A stretch of DNA of 64,000 bases from Actinocatenispora rupis (GTDB taxonomy: Bacteria; Actinomycetota; Actinomycetes; Mycobacteriales; Micromonosporaceae): NCBI RefSeq assembly GCF_016861975.1, contig NZ_BOMB01000015.1, forward strand, positions 62,001 through 126,000, written 5' to 3'. Every line of letters starts with the position of its first letter. Position 1 is the stretch's first letter. Shown here piece after piece: positions 24,364 to 32,664 of this stretch. Under the pieces are notes generated by a model that had not been told where the DNA came from, ran no database searches, and saw only the letters and a list, made by a program, of their open reading frames with translations. Position numbers and translations under genes: made by a program.

Positions 24364-24507
24364 GTGAAGGTGATCATGGTTGCGCGGTTCGGGGCGCTGG
24401 AGGCCCTGCGGGTCGTGGAGGTGGCGCCGCCGTCGGTGGCGGCGGCCGCGGCGCACGCGGACATCGAGGCGCGGAACGTCGTCGGCAAGCTGCTCCTGGT
24501 GCCGTGA
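24364..24507 (+). pseudogene. Internally deleted zinc-binding quinone oxidoreductase
   Basis: 47 codons from GTG to TGA. The first part (MKVIMVARFGALEALRVVEV) is the N-terminus of quinone oxidoreductases, and the last part (AHADIEARNVVGKLLLVP) is their C-terminus, joined in frame with about 270 residues missing. TAGGGT at 24352-24357 lies 6 nt before the GTG, so the original leaderless promoter persists. Adjacent to MITE copy 2. Confidence 0.7.
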
Positions 24508-24560
24508 CCGCGACGGCGCCCGCCGGTACGTGCCCGGCGGGCGCAGTCGTTGCCACGTAA

Positions 24561-24722
24561 GAGGTCCTGACAGAAAGGACTGTCGGCGCCTGGCGGACTC
24601 AGGACGACGCTGCCGACGTTGTCGGCACAGTCGCATACAACACCGGTATGCGACTGCACCTCCGCCTTGGCAGCCCCGCCCTGAGCCTCGCCAGCCATCC
24701 GACGCCTTTCTGTCAGGACCTC
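24561..24722. mobile_element. MITE-like palindromic element, copy 2
   Basis: 162 bp, differing from copy 1 at only a few positions. It is flanked on both sides by TAA (24558-24560 and 24723-24725), consistent with a 3-bp TNA-type target duplication as in some IS5-family groups. Its right end is 13 bp from the argS stop codon. Confidence 0.85.
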
Positions 24723-24735
24723 TAAGGGAATGCGG

Positions 24736-26439
24736 TCACATCCGGTCGGGTGCCTCGATGCCGAGCAGGTCGAGCCCGGTGGCGAGGGTACGGGCGGTCA
24801 GGTCGCAGAGCACCAGCCGCGAGCCGCGCGTCGGTTCGGGCGCGGAGAGTACGGGGCAGCTCTCGTAGAAGTCGGTGTACGCGGCGGCGAGCCGGAACAG
24901 GTACCGGGTGAGGCGGTGCACCAGCGCGGTGTCGGCGACCTCGTGCAGGGTCGCGGGGAAGGCGAGCAGGTCGAGGGCGAGCGCCCGTTCGGCGGGTTCG
25001 GTGACGAGGACGGTGTCGACCGCCGCCGCCTCCGTCAGACCGGCGCGGCGGAAGATGGACAGGATCCGCGCGCGGGCGTACTGGAGGTACGGGGCGGTGT
25101 CGCCGGTGAACGCGAGCATCCGGTCGTAGTCGAACACGTAGTCCTTGCCGCGTTCGGCGGACAGGTCCGCGTACTTGACGGCGCCGATGCCGACGGCGCG
25201 GGCGAGCGCGCCGGAGTCCGCGCCGTCGGGTACCAGCTCGGCGGCCCGGCGTACCGCTTCGGTGAGGAGCGCGACGAGCGTGACGGAGTCGCCGGCCCGG
25301 GTGCGCAGCATCCGCCCGTCGGCGCCGAGTACGGAGCCGAACGCGACGTGTTCGGCGCTCGCCGCGTCGGTGAGCCAGCCGGCGTCGCGCGCGGTGGCGA
25401 ACACCATCGCCAGGTGCTGGCGCTGCGGCTCGCCCACGACGTACAGGAGGCGGGTGGCGGCCAGCTCGCCCAGCCGGTACCGGATGGTGGCGAGATCCGT
25501 TGCGGCGTAACCGAACCCGCCGTCGCTCTTGCGTACGATGAGGGGCAGCGGGGTGCCGTCGCGCCCGGTGAAGCCGGCCGGGAACGCGCAGAGCGCACCG
25601 TCCGACTCGCGCAGCAGCCCGGCCCGGTCCAGCTCGTCGACGACGTCGCCGAGCCGCTCGTCGTACCGGCTCTCGCCGTCGAGGTCGTCGTCGGTGAGCC
25701 GCACCCCGAGCAGCGCGTACACGGAACGGAAGTAGTCCTGGGAGCCGGTGACGAGGACGCGCCAGAGCCGCAGCGTCGCCGGATCGCCGGACTGGAGCAG
25801 GACGACGCGGCGCCGGGAGCGTTCCCGGAACGCGGGGTCGGTGTCGAACGCGGCCCGCGCCGCCCGGTAGAAGCCGGACAGGTCGCCGGCGGACAACGCG
25901 TGCGCGGCGGTCGCCCCGCCCACGTCGAGCAGGTGCTCGATCAGCATCCCGAACGGCGTGCCCCAGTCGCCGACGTGGTTCTGCCGGACGACACGGTGCC
26001 CGAGATGGTCGAGCAGCCGGGCGAGCGCGTCGCCGAGGATCGTCGAGCGCAGGTGGCCGACGTGCATCTCCTTCGCCGCGTTCGGCCCCGAGTAGTCGAC
26101 GACGACGGTCCGCGGATCCGCCACCCGCGGCACCCCGAGGCGTACGTCGGCGGCGGTGTCTGCCAGCAACCCGCCGAGTACGTCACCGCGCACGGTCAGG
26201 TTGAGGAAGCCCGGGCCGGCGGTGTCCACAGTGGACAGATCGGCGAGGTCGGCCGCGGCGGCCACCTCCGCGGCGACCTCGCGGGGCGGCCGCCCGAGCG
26301 TACGGGACAGCGCGAGCGCGCCGTCCGCCTGGAAGTCCGCGCGACGGGAACGGCGCAGTACGGGATCGGTCGGGGCGCCCGCGACGGACGCGAACGCGGC
26401 GGACAGTCGTGCGTGCAGCAACCCCTCGATCCCGGTCAT
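24736..26439 (-). CDS. argS: Arginyl-tRNA synthetase
   Basis: 567 residues. An N-terminal Add1-like domain (about 1-95), then the class I HIGH motif as HVGHLRS (about 125), DYSGPNAAKEMHVGH, LIVRKSDGGFGYAATDLA, and GADGRMLRTRAGD in the position of the KMSKS loop, which is commonly degenerate in ArgRS. The C-terminal anticodon-binding DALR domain ends the protein. TACGGT on the minus strand (26453-26448) lies 8 nt before the ATG. It is not next to lysA/hom, where actinobacterial argS usually sits, so it may be a second copy. Confidence 0.93.
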   Translation of the reverse strand: MTGIEGLLHARLSAAFASVAGAPTDPVLRRSRRADFQADGALALSRTLGRPPREVAAEVAAAADLADLSTVDTAGPGFLNLTVRGDVLGGLLADTAADVRLGVPRVADPRTVVVDYSGPNAAKEMHVGHLRSTILGDALARLLDHLGHRVVRQNHVGDWGTPFGMLIEHLLDVGGATAAHALSAGDLSGFYRAARAAFDTDPAFRERSRRRVVLLQSGDPATLRLWRVLVTGSQDYFRSVYALLGVRLTDDDLDGESRYDERLGDVVDELDRAGLLRESDGALCAFPAGFTGRDGTPLPLIVRKSDGGFGYAATDLATIRYRLGELAATRLLYVVGEPQRQHLAMVFATARDAGWLTDAASAEHVAFGSVLGADGRMLRTRAGDSVTLVALLTEAVRRAAELVPDGADSGALARAVGIGAVKYADLSAERGKDYVFDYDRMLAFTGDTAPYLQYARARILSIFRRAGLTEAAAVDTVLVTEPAERALALDLLAFPATLHEVADTALVHRLTRYLFRLAAAYTDFYESCPVLSAPEPTRGSRLVLCDLTARTLATGLDLLGIEAPDRM

Positions 26440-26557
26440 GCCACGGGACCGTAGCGGCCGGCGGCACCCCGTCGTACCGGATTTCGGTGTCCCCGGAACG
26501 GTGAACCCGGCCGAACGGACGATCCGTACCGGACATCGCGAGGGATACTCTCCGTAT
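26440..26557. promoter_or_regulatory. Divergent promoter region argS / small leader ORF
   Basis: It carries the argS TACGGT hexamer on the minus strand and, on the plus strand, GATACT (26544-26549) 8 nt before a short ATG frame. Confidence 0.45.
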
Positions 26558-26629
26558 ATGACTGACTCCGGAGGGGTTCTGCTCCGTTCGGTCGGTGGCG
26601 TCGAGAGCGCCTGGAGACCTCGCGGCTGA
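26558..26629 (+). CDS. Possible 23-residue leader peptide
   Basis: A short frame, MTDSGGVLL...SAWRPRG, starting 8 nt after a GATACT hexamer and followed 35 bp later by a strong hairpin, in the 430-bp leader region of the lysE-type gene. Arg, Trp and Pro codons cluster at its end. It could be a regulatory leader or simply chance. Confidence 0.3.
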   Translation: MTDSGGVLLRSVGGVESAWRPRG

Positions 26630-26663
26630 CGCGTACGGATCGCGGGCGGCGCGAGGCAGGCGG

Positions 26664-26690
26664 GCGGCCCCGGTGATGCACCGGGGCCGC
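26664..26690 (+). terminator. Hairpin in the leader of the LysE gene
   Basis: A perfect 12-bp stem GCGGCCCCGGTG/CACCGGGGCCGC with a 3-nt loop, followed by TT. It is 185 bp upstream of the lysE start, so it could be an attenuator. Confidence 0.55.
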
Positions 26691-26875
26691 TTCCACGCCC
26701 CCGTGTTCCGTTGCGGCACAACGGTTGTCGACCACGTCGCGAAAATCGGGTTGCGCGCGGCGCGCCACCCGCGGCACCGTCGACCCATGGTCGTACGAAC
26801 GTTCCCACGCTGTCCCGTCGCCGTCGCGCCCGCGACGCGACAGCAGCGCCGCGCGAGGGGAACGGTCGGCCACCA

Positions 26876-27526
26876 GTGACCGCCGCGCTCGTGTCCGGCC
26901 TGCTCGCCGGATACGGGGTGGCCCTGCCGATCGGCGCCATCGGCGCCTACCTGGCCACCCTCAGCGCCCGTACGTCGTTGCGCGTCGGCGCGGCGGCCGC
27001 CCTCGGCGTCGCCACCGCCGACGGCCTCTACGCCCTCCTCGCCGTCACCGCCGGCCGCCCCCTCGCCGCCCTGCTCACCCCTGTCGCCACCCCGCTGCGT
27101 ACCGCGTCCGCCGGCATCCTGCTGGCGCTCGCCGCCTGGACCACCGTGCGCGCCGTCCGCACGTACCGGACGAGGTCGGATGCTCCGGCGGATCCGTTGC
27201 CCCACAAGGGATCCGCGCTGCGCGGCGGGCCGGGCGCGCGCCCGCTCGCCGCCTACCTCAGCCTGCTCGGACTCACCATCCTCAACCCCCTCACCATGGT
27301 GTACTTCGCCGCCCTCGTCACCGGTTCCCGCCCCACCACCGGCATCGCCACCGCCGCCGCGTTCGTCGTCGCCGCCTTCACCGCCTCCGCGTCCTGGCAA
27401 CTCACCCTCGCCAGCGCCGGCGCCGCCCTCTCCCGCCTCCTCACCACGCCCCGCGCCCGCCTCCTCACCACCCTCGCCTCCGCCCTCCTCATCGCCGGCC
27501 TCGCCGTACGCTCCCTCGTCACCTGA
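26876..27526 (+). CDS. LysE-family amino-acid exporter
   Basis: 216 residues with six hydrophobic segments, and the LysE/RhtB hallmark PIGAIGAYLATLSAR near the N-terminus (helix 1-2) and LTILNPLTMVYF in the middle (the conserved NP motif). Likely exports a basic or other amino acid or a related small molecule. Start GTG 26876; the Shine-Dalgarno is weak. No LysG-type regulator is adjacent. Confidence 0.82.
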   Translation: MTAALVSGLLAGYGVALPIGAIGAYLATLSARTSLRVGAAAALGVATADGLYALLAVTAGRPLAALLTPVATPLRTASAGILLALAAWTTVRAVRTYRTRSDAPADPLPHKGSALRGGPGARPLAAYLSLLGLTILNPLTMVYFAALVTGSRPTTGIATAAAFVVAAFTASASWQLTLASAGAALSRLLTTPRARLLTTLASALLIAGLAVRSLVT

Positions 27527-27853
27527 CGCGAAACCGTTCGCCCGAACCAAAAGCCGCGGCGCGGCACCGGAGCGCCGGGGTGCTGGGTGGTGGCTGGGCG
27601 CCGAAGGGCGCCACCAGCACGCCGGACGGGCAGCGGGCGGAGCGACGAGCAGCACAGGAGACGGTGGCGACCGGGGCTGGGCACGTCGGTGCCTACTTCT
27701 GGTGTCGCACAAGGACTCTCGGCGGCGGTGACCGACCCGGCGGAACGGAGGCGGACCGGCCAAGGTCGGTGGACGCGCACCGACTGGGGTCGGTGCCGAG
27801 AGGCGAACGCGGACGCATCCGCGGGCAGTACGAGGAGAGGACGGGGAGTGGGG
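27527..27853. other. Convergent intergenic spacer, nothing recognisable
   Basis: 327 bp, G-rich. It contains GGGCGCC repeats that could fold into a terminator (27597-27620) but no ORF with start signals. Confidence 0.3.
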
Positions 27854-28780
27854 TCACCGGTAGCCGGGCGGCGCGACGTCGCGTACGGACCGCAGCACGT
27901 GGTCGCGGAACCCCGCGGACGACGCCGGCAGCACCCGGCCCCGCAGCCACGCCAACCCGACGTCGCGGGACGCGTCGACGTCGCTGACCCGCAGGTGCGG
28001 CGCCGCCGGCAGCGCCTGCGACGGCGGGAACGTCGCCGTCTGCGGTACGGGCAGCAGCGCGACGCCCAGCCCGGCCGTGACGAGCCCGCGCAGCGTCTCC
28101 ACCTCCTCGCCCTCGAACCCGATCCGCGGTACGAAACCGGCGGCGCGGCACAGGTCCTCGGTCGTGTCGCGCAGCCCGTACCCGGGGCGGAGGACGACGA
28201 ACGGGTCGTCGGCGACGTCGGCGAGCCGTACCCGGGTGCGGTGGGCGAGGCGGTGCCCCGGCGGGACGGCGAGCCGGAGCGGTTCGACGAGCAGCCGCCG
28301 CCACCGTACGTCCGGATGGTCGGGGTCGCCGCTGGTGATGATGAGGTCGACGCCGCCGGACAGCAGCGCGGACAGGATCGCCTGCTCGCCGTGCTGGTTG
28401 AGTTCGAAGCGGACCCGGGGCCGCGCCGCCAGGTACCCGTGGACGAGCGGCGGCACCAGCCACGTGCCGAACGTGTGCAGGAACGCCAGCGGCACCACGC
28501 CCCGGTCCGGGTCGACGACCTCGGCGGTGGCGCGCAGGCCGGCGTCGTACCGGTCGAGGGTGGCGGCGGCGTGCTCGGCGAAGACGCGGCCCGCGGGGGT
28601 GAGCCGCAGGCCGCGTCCGGCCCGGTGCAGCAGCGGGGTGCCGACCTCGCGTTCGAGCCGGCCCAGCGCCCGGGACAGCGCCGGCTGCGTCACGTGCGCG
28701 TCGGCCGCGGTACGGGTGACGGTGGCGCCGTCGGCGACCGCCCGGAACCATCGCAGTACCTGGATGTCCACGTGACCCAT
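27854..28780 (-). CDS. LysR-family transcription regulator
   Basis: About 308 residues from ATG 28780 (GTG 28786 is also possible). Winged HTH at about 3-62 (LRWFRAVADGATVTRTAADAHVTQPALSRAL) and the LysR effector domain from about 90. Divergent from the PoxB-type gene with about 90 bp between starts, so it very likely controls it. The effector is unknown. Confidence 0.88.
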   Translation of the reverse strand: MGHVDIQVLRWFRAVADGATVTRTAADAHVTQPALSRALGRLEREVGTPLLHRAGRGLRLTPAGRVFAEHAAATLDRYDAGLRATAEVVDPDRGVVPLAFLHTFGTWLVPPLVHGYLAARPRVRFELNQHGEQAILSALLSGGVDLIITSGDPDHPDVRWRRLLVEPLRLAVPPGHRLAHRTRVRLADVADDPFVVLRPGYGLRDTTEDLCRAAGFVPRIGFEGEEVETLRGLVTAGLGVALLPVPQTATFPPSQALPAAPHLRVSDVDASRDVGLAWLRGRVLPASSAGFRDHVLRSVRDVAPPGYR

Positions 28781-28872
28781 GTTCACACGGCATGGGTGGG
28801 CCGGCGAACTGGCATTGGACGCATCCGTCGCCGGAGTACCAGGGTGGGGGAGAACCGGGAAGGAGGGCGCTC

Positions 28873-30600
28873 ATGGCAACCGTGGCCGACCATCTGGTCC
28901 GTACGCTCCGGCAGACCGGCGTGCGCCGCATCTACGGCATCGTCGGCGACAGCCTCAACCCGATCGTCGACGCGGTACGGCGTACCGACGGCATCGAGTG
29001 GGTGCACGTCCGGCACGAGGAGACCGCCGCGTTCGCCGCCGCCGCCGAGGCGCAGCTCACCGGCCGTCTCGCGGTCTGCGCCGGCAGCTGCGGCCCCGGC
29101 AACCTGCACCTCGTCAACGGCCTGTACGACGCGCACCGCTCCGGCGCGCCCGTCCTCGCGATCGCCTCGCACATCCCGTCCGGGCAGATCGGCACCGGCT
29201 TCTTCCAGGAGACGCACCCGGACCGGCTGTTCGCCGAATGCAGCCACTTCTCCGAGCTCGCCGCCACCCCCGAGTCCGTGCCCCGCCTCGTACGGATCGC
29301 CGCGCAGACCGCCGTCGGCCGCGGCGGCGTCGCCGTCCTGTCGCTGCCGGGTGACCTCGCCGACCGCCCCGCGCACGGTACGGCGGAGACGGTGACGTTC
29401 GCGCCGCGTTCGCCGGTCGTACCGGGGGACGCGCAGGTGGCGGAGCTGGCCGAGTTCCTGTCGTCCGGGCGGGTGACGATCTTCGCGGGGGCCGGCTGCG
29501 CGGGCGCGCACGACGAGGTGCTGGCGCTCGCCGAGCGGCTCGCCGCGCCCGTCGGCCACTCCCTCGGCGGCAAGGAGTGGATCCAGTACGACAACCCGTA
29601 CGACGTCGGCATGAGCGGGCTGCTCGGCTACGGCGCCTGCCACGACGCGCTGCACGCCGCCGACCGGGTCCTGCTCCTCGGCACCGACTTCCCGTACGAC
29701 GGGTTCCTGCCGCAGGCGCGCACCGCGCAGGTCGATGTGGACCCGGCCCGGCTCGGCCGCCGCACCCCGCTCGACATCGCCGTGCACGGCTCCGTACGCG
29801 AGACGGTGCGCGCGCTGCTTCCGTTGCTGCGCAAGCGTACCGACCGCTCGTTCCTGGACCGGATGCTGCGCGAGCACCACCGCAAGCTGACCCGCGTCGT
29901 CGACGCGTACACCACCGGCATCGAGCACCACACCCCGATCCACCCCGAGTACGCGGCGGCGCAGCTCGACGCGGCCGCCGCCGACGACGCCGTGTTCACC
30001 GTCGACACCGGCATGAACAACGTCTGGGCCGCCCGGTACCTGACGCCGAACGGCCGGCGCCGCGTCCTCGGCTCCTTCCGCCACGGCAGCATGGCGAACG
30101 CGCTGCCGCAGGCGATCGGCGCCGCGCTCGCCGCACCCGACCGGCAGGTCGTCGCGCTCGCCGGGGACGGCGGACTGGCCATGCTGATGGGCGACCTGCT
30201 CACCCTCTCCGCGTACCGGGTGCCGGTGAAGGTGGTGGTGTTCAACAACGCCACGCTCGGCATGGTCAAGCTGGAGATGCTCGTCGACGGCCTGCCCGAC
30301 CACGGCACCGACCACCCGCCGGTCGACTTCGCCGCCATCGCCGCCGCCTGCGGCATCCCCGCCGTCCGCGTCGACAAGCCCGCCGGCGTACGCGAGGCGC
30401 TGACCGAGGCGTTCGAGCGGCCCGGCCCGGCGCTCGTGGACCTCGGCACCGACCCCAACGCGCTGTCCATCCCGCCCAAGCTCACCGCCCAGCAGGTACG
30501 CGGGTTCGCGCTCGGCGTCGGCCGTACCGTGCTGTCCGGCGGGGTGGGTGCGATGGTCGACCTCGCCCGCAGCAACCTCCGCAACCTCCCACGTCCCTAG
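28873..30600 (+). CDS. poxB: Thiamine-diphosphate enzyme of pyruvate oxidase/dehydrogenase type (PoxB-like)
   Basis: 575 residues. An N-terminal PYR domain with the cofactor-activating Glu in HEETAAF (about residue 50), a central FAD/nucleotide-binding-like domain (about 190-330), and a C-terminal PP domain with GDGGLAMLMGD...FNN (about 435-465). The C-terminal tail after SIPPKLTAQQVRGFALG resembles the membrane-association tail of E. coli PoxB, which oxidises pyruvate to acetate and CO2 and passes electrons to quinone. GGAGGG 6 nt before the ATG. Regulated probably by the divergent LysR protein. Confidence 0.87.
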   Translation: MATVADHLVRTLRQTGVRRIYGIVGDSLNPIVDAVRRTDGIEWVHVRHEETAAFAAAAEAQLTGRLAVCAGSCGPGNLHLVNGLYDAHRSGAPVLAIASHIPSGQIGTGFFQETHPDRLFAECSHFSELAATPESVPRLVRIAAQTAVGRGGVAVLSLPGDLADRPAHGTAETVTFAPRSPVVPGDAQVAELAEFLSSGRVTIFAGAGCAGAHDEVLALAERLAAPVGHSLGGKEWIQYDNPYDVGMSGLLGYGACHDALHAADRVLLLGTDFPYDGFLPQARTAQVDVDPARLGRRTPLDIAVHGSVRETVRALLPLLRKRTDRSFLDRMLREHHRKLTRVVDAYTTGIEHHTPIHPEYAAAQLDAAAADDAVFTVDTGMNNVWAARYLTPNGRRRVLGSFRHGSMANALPQAIGAALAAPDRQVVALAGDGGLAMLMGDLLTLSAYRVPVKVVVFNNATLGMVKLEMLVDGLPDHGTDHPPVDFAAIAAACGIPAVRVDKPAGVREALTEAFERPGPALVDLGTDPNALSIPPKLTAQQVRGFALGVGRTVLSGGVGAMVDLARSNLRNLPRP

Positions 30601-30613
30601 AACGTGTCAGCAC

Positions 30614-30631
30614 CACCGCCCGCGGGCGGTG
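30614..30631 (+). terminator. Palindrome at the end of poxB
   Basis: CACCGCCCGCGGGCGGTG is a perfect 18-bp palindrome 14 bp after the stop codon. A compact terminator without a T-run is plausible. Confidence 0.45.
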
Positions 30632-30664
30632 ATCCGGGGGCCGGTCCCGGCGTACGTTGGGACC

Positions 30665-31570
30665 GTGACGGGGACACGGGTGCCGGGCGAGGGGCCGGCA
30701 CCCGTGTGGCCCGCCCGCGACACCCGGATCGCCGGCGTGCACACCCGGGTACGCGAGACCGGCGGCACCCCCGCCGTGGCGTACGTGCACGGCCTGGGCG
30801 GATCCGCGCTGGACTGGACCGACCTCGGCGCGCTGCTCGCCCCCGACCTGCCCGGCGCCGCGCTCGACCTGCCCGGCTTCGGCGGATCCGCACCGCTGCG
30901 CCGGTACAGCCTGGCCGCGCTCGCCGACCACGTGACCGCCTGGCTCGCCGCGCTCGGCCCGGTGCACCTGGTCGGCAACTCGCTCGGCGGCGCCGTCACG
31001 GTGCTCGTCGCCGCCCGCCGCCCCGACCTGGTCCGTACTCTCACGTTGATCTCGCCGGCGATGCCGTTCCTGCGGCCCTGGCAGTCGGATCTCGGCCGGC
31101 TCGCGCCGTTCGCCTGGCTCCCCGGTACGGCCCGGGTGCTGGCGCTGACCATGGCGCGCCTCGGCCCGGACGGGCTGACCCGCCAGTCGATCGAGAGCTG
31201 CACGACCGACCCCGCCTCGGTACCGCCGGACCGGCTCGCCGCGTTCCGGGACGAGGCGGAACGCTGGCTCGCGTCGCCGTGGCACGCCGACGCGTACGTG
31301 CGGACGTTCCGGGCGCTGCTCGCCACGTTCCTGCGGCCCGGCGCCGGCTCGCCCTGGTCGTACGCGGCGCGCATCGCCGTGCCCACGCTCGTCGTGTGGG
31401 GCCGCGACGACCGCCTGGTACCGTCCCGCCTCGGTCCACGCCTCGCCGGTACGGTGCCGGACTGCCGGCTGCTCGTCCTCGACGGGGTCGGCCACGTCGC
31501 CCAGGTCGAACGCCCGGCGACGGTCGCCGGCGCGATCCGCGCACTCGTCGACGAACATCGCGCAGCGTGA
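30665..31570 (+). CDS. Alpha/beta hydrolase
   Basis: 301 residues. The oxyanion HGLGGS element, nucleophile elbow GNSLGG, acid in WGRDDRL and His in GVGHVAQ are all in place. TACGTT at 30653-30658 lies 6 nt before the GTG, so the start is probably leaderless. Substrate unknown. Confidence 0.85.
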   Translation: MTGTRVPGEGPAPVWPARDTRIAGVHTRVRETGGTPAVAYVHGLGGSALDWTDLGALLAPDLPGAALDLPGFGGSAPLRRYSLAALADHVTAWLAALGPVHLVGNSLGGAVTVLVAARRPDLVRTLTLISPAMPFLRPWQSDLGRLAPFAWLPGTARVLALTMARLGPDGLTRQSIESCTTDPASVPPDRLAAFRDEAERWLASPWHADAYVRTFRALLATFLRPGAGSPWSYAARIAVPTLVVWGRDDRLVPSRLGPRLAGTVPDCRLLVLDGVGHVAQVERPATVAGAIRALVDEHRAA

Positions 31571-31633
31571 GATAACTCGCCTGTCCGTGTCACGCGCGGA
31601 TCCGACAAGGCCGTCATGGCACTCTGATCTGCG

Positions 31634-32536
31634 ATGCCTCCGACGACGACGCGCCAGCGCACCCCGTCCCGGGTGGCGAGCCGGGTGGACGCCCGCCGGC
31701 TGGCCCGGGAGAGGATGCTGCGCCGCCGCCGGCGTACGTTCCTCGGCGCGGTGCTGCTGATCGCCCTCGCCGTCGTCGGTGTCGACATGCTCCAAGGCGG
31801 TACGAAGGACCCGCGGGACACCGCCGTCGCCGCCACCCGCAGCCCGCAGCCGCGGGCCACCACCGCCGCGGCCGCCGTGCCGTCGCAGTCCGCCGGCTCC
31901 CCGTCGCCCAGCGCCGAGACCGTCACGTACCCGAGGGACGGGTCGCGGTCGTTCACGACGGCGCGCGGCGGCGGTGGCGTGGCCGGCAGTTCCGGCACCC
32001 TGCTGCGCTACCAGGTGGACGTGGAGAAGGACATCCACGGGATCGACGTGCAGAAGTTCGCGGACGCGGTGACCGCGATCCTCGGCGCGCCGCAGGGCTG
32101 GACGGCCGGCGGCGAGTGGCGCTTCCAGCGGGTCGGTCCCGGCGAGGCGCACGACTTCACGCTGAACCTGGTCACCCCGGGTACCCGGGACTCGATGTGC
32201 GGCGACACCCCGGACGGCTACACGTCCTGCCGCAACGGCGACAACGTCATGATCAACGTGTCCCGGTGGGTGCACGGCGTGCCGTTCTACCCGAGCCTCG
32301 CGCAGTACCGGGACTACGCGATCAGCCACGAGGTCGGCCACCGGCTCGGCCACGGCCACGAGCTGTGCCCCGGCAAGGGCCGGAAGGCGCCGACCATGCA
32401 GCAGCAGACCCTCGGCCTGCACGGCTGCGTCGCCAACCCCTGGCCGTACCCGGGCGGCAAGCGTTACGCCGGGCCGCAGGGCGACTACTCGCAGGCGCAC
32501 ATCCCGTCGGACCCGCCGAGCTACTTCACCCGCTGA
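31634..32536 (+). CDS. DUF3152 membrane-anchored protein with metzincin-type zinc motif
   Basis: 300 residues. A basic N-terminus, a signal anchor at about 36-54, a Ser/Thr/Pro/Ala-rich linker (55-115), then the DUF3152 domain. HEVGHRLGHGHE (232-243) satisfies HExxHxxGxxH, the zinc signature of metzincins. Four Cys are placed for disulfides. Conserved in actinobacteria next to moeZ; the substrate is unknown. It is likely extracytoplasmic. Confidence 0.85.
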   Translation: MPPTTTRQRTPSRVASRVDARRLARERMLRRRRRTFLGAVLLIALAVVGVDMLQGGTKDPRDTAVAATRSPQPRATTAAAAVPSQSAGSPSPSAETVTYPRDGSRSFTTARGGGGVAGSSGTLLRYQVDVEKDIHGIDVQKFADAVTAILGAPQGWTAGGEWRFQRVGPGEAHDFTLNLVTPGTRDSMCGDTPDGYTSCRNGDNVMINVSRWVHGVPFYPSLAQYRDYAISHEVGHRLGHGHELCPGKGRKAPTMQQQTLGLHGCVANPWPYPGGKRYAGPQGDYSQAHIPSDPPSYFTR

Positions 32537-32664
32537 GACGTACCGCCAGGCTCGGGCCGGCACCCGCCGTCCGAGAGGTGGGAAGGGTGGTCGGGGTCAC
32601 CGGCGTTGTGCCGGTACGCGAGCAACAATGTTCGATGAACGTCCACCTAGGTCTCGGAGGAGTC

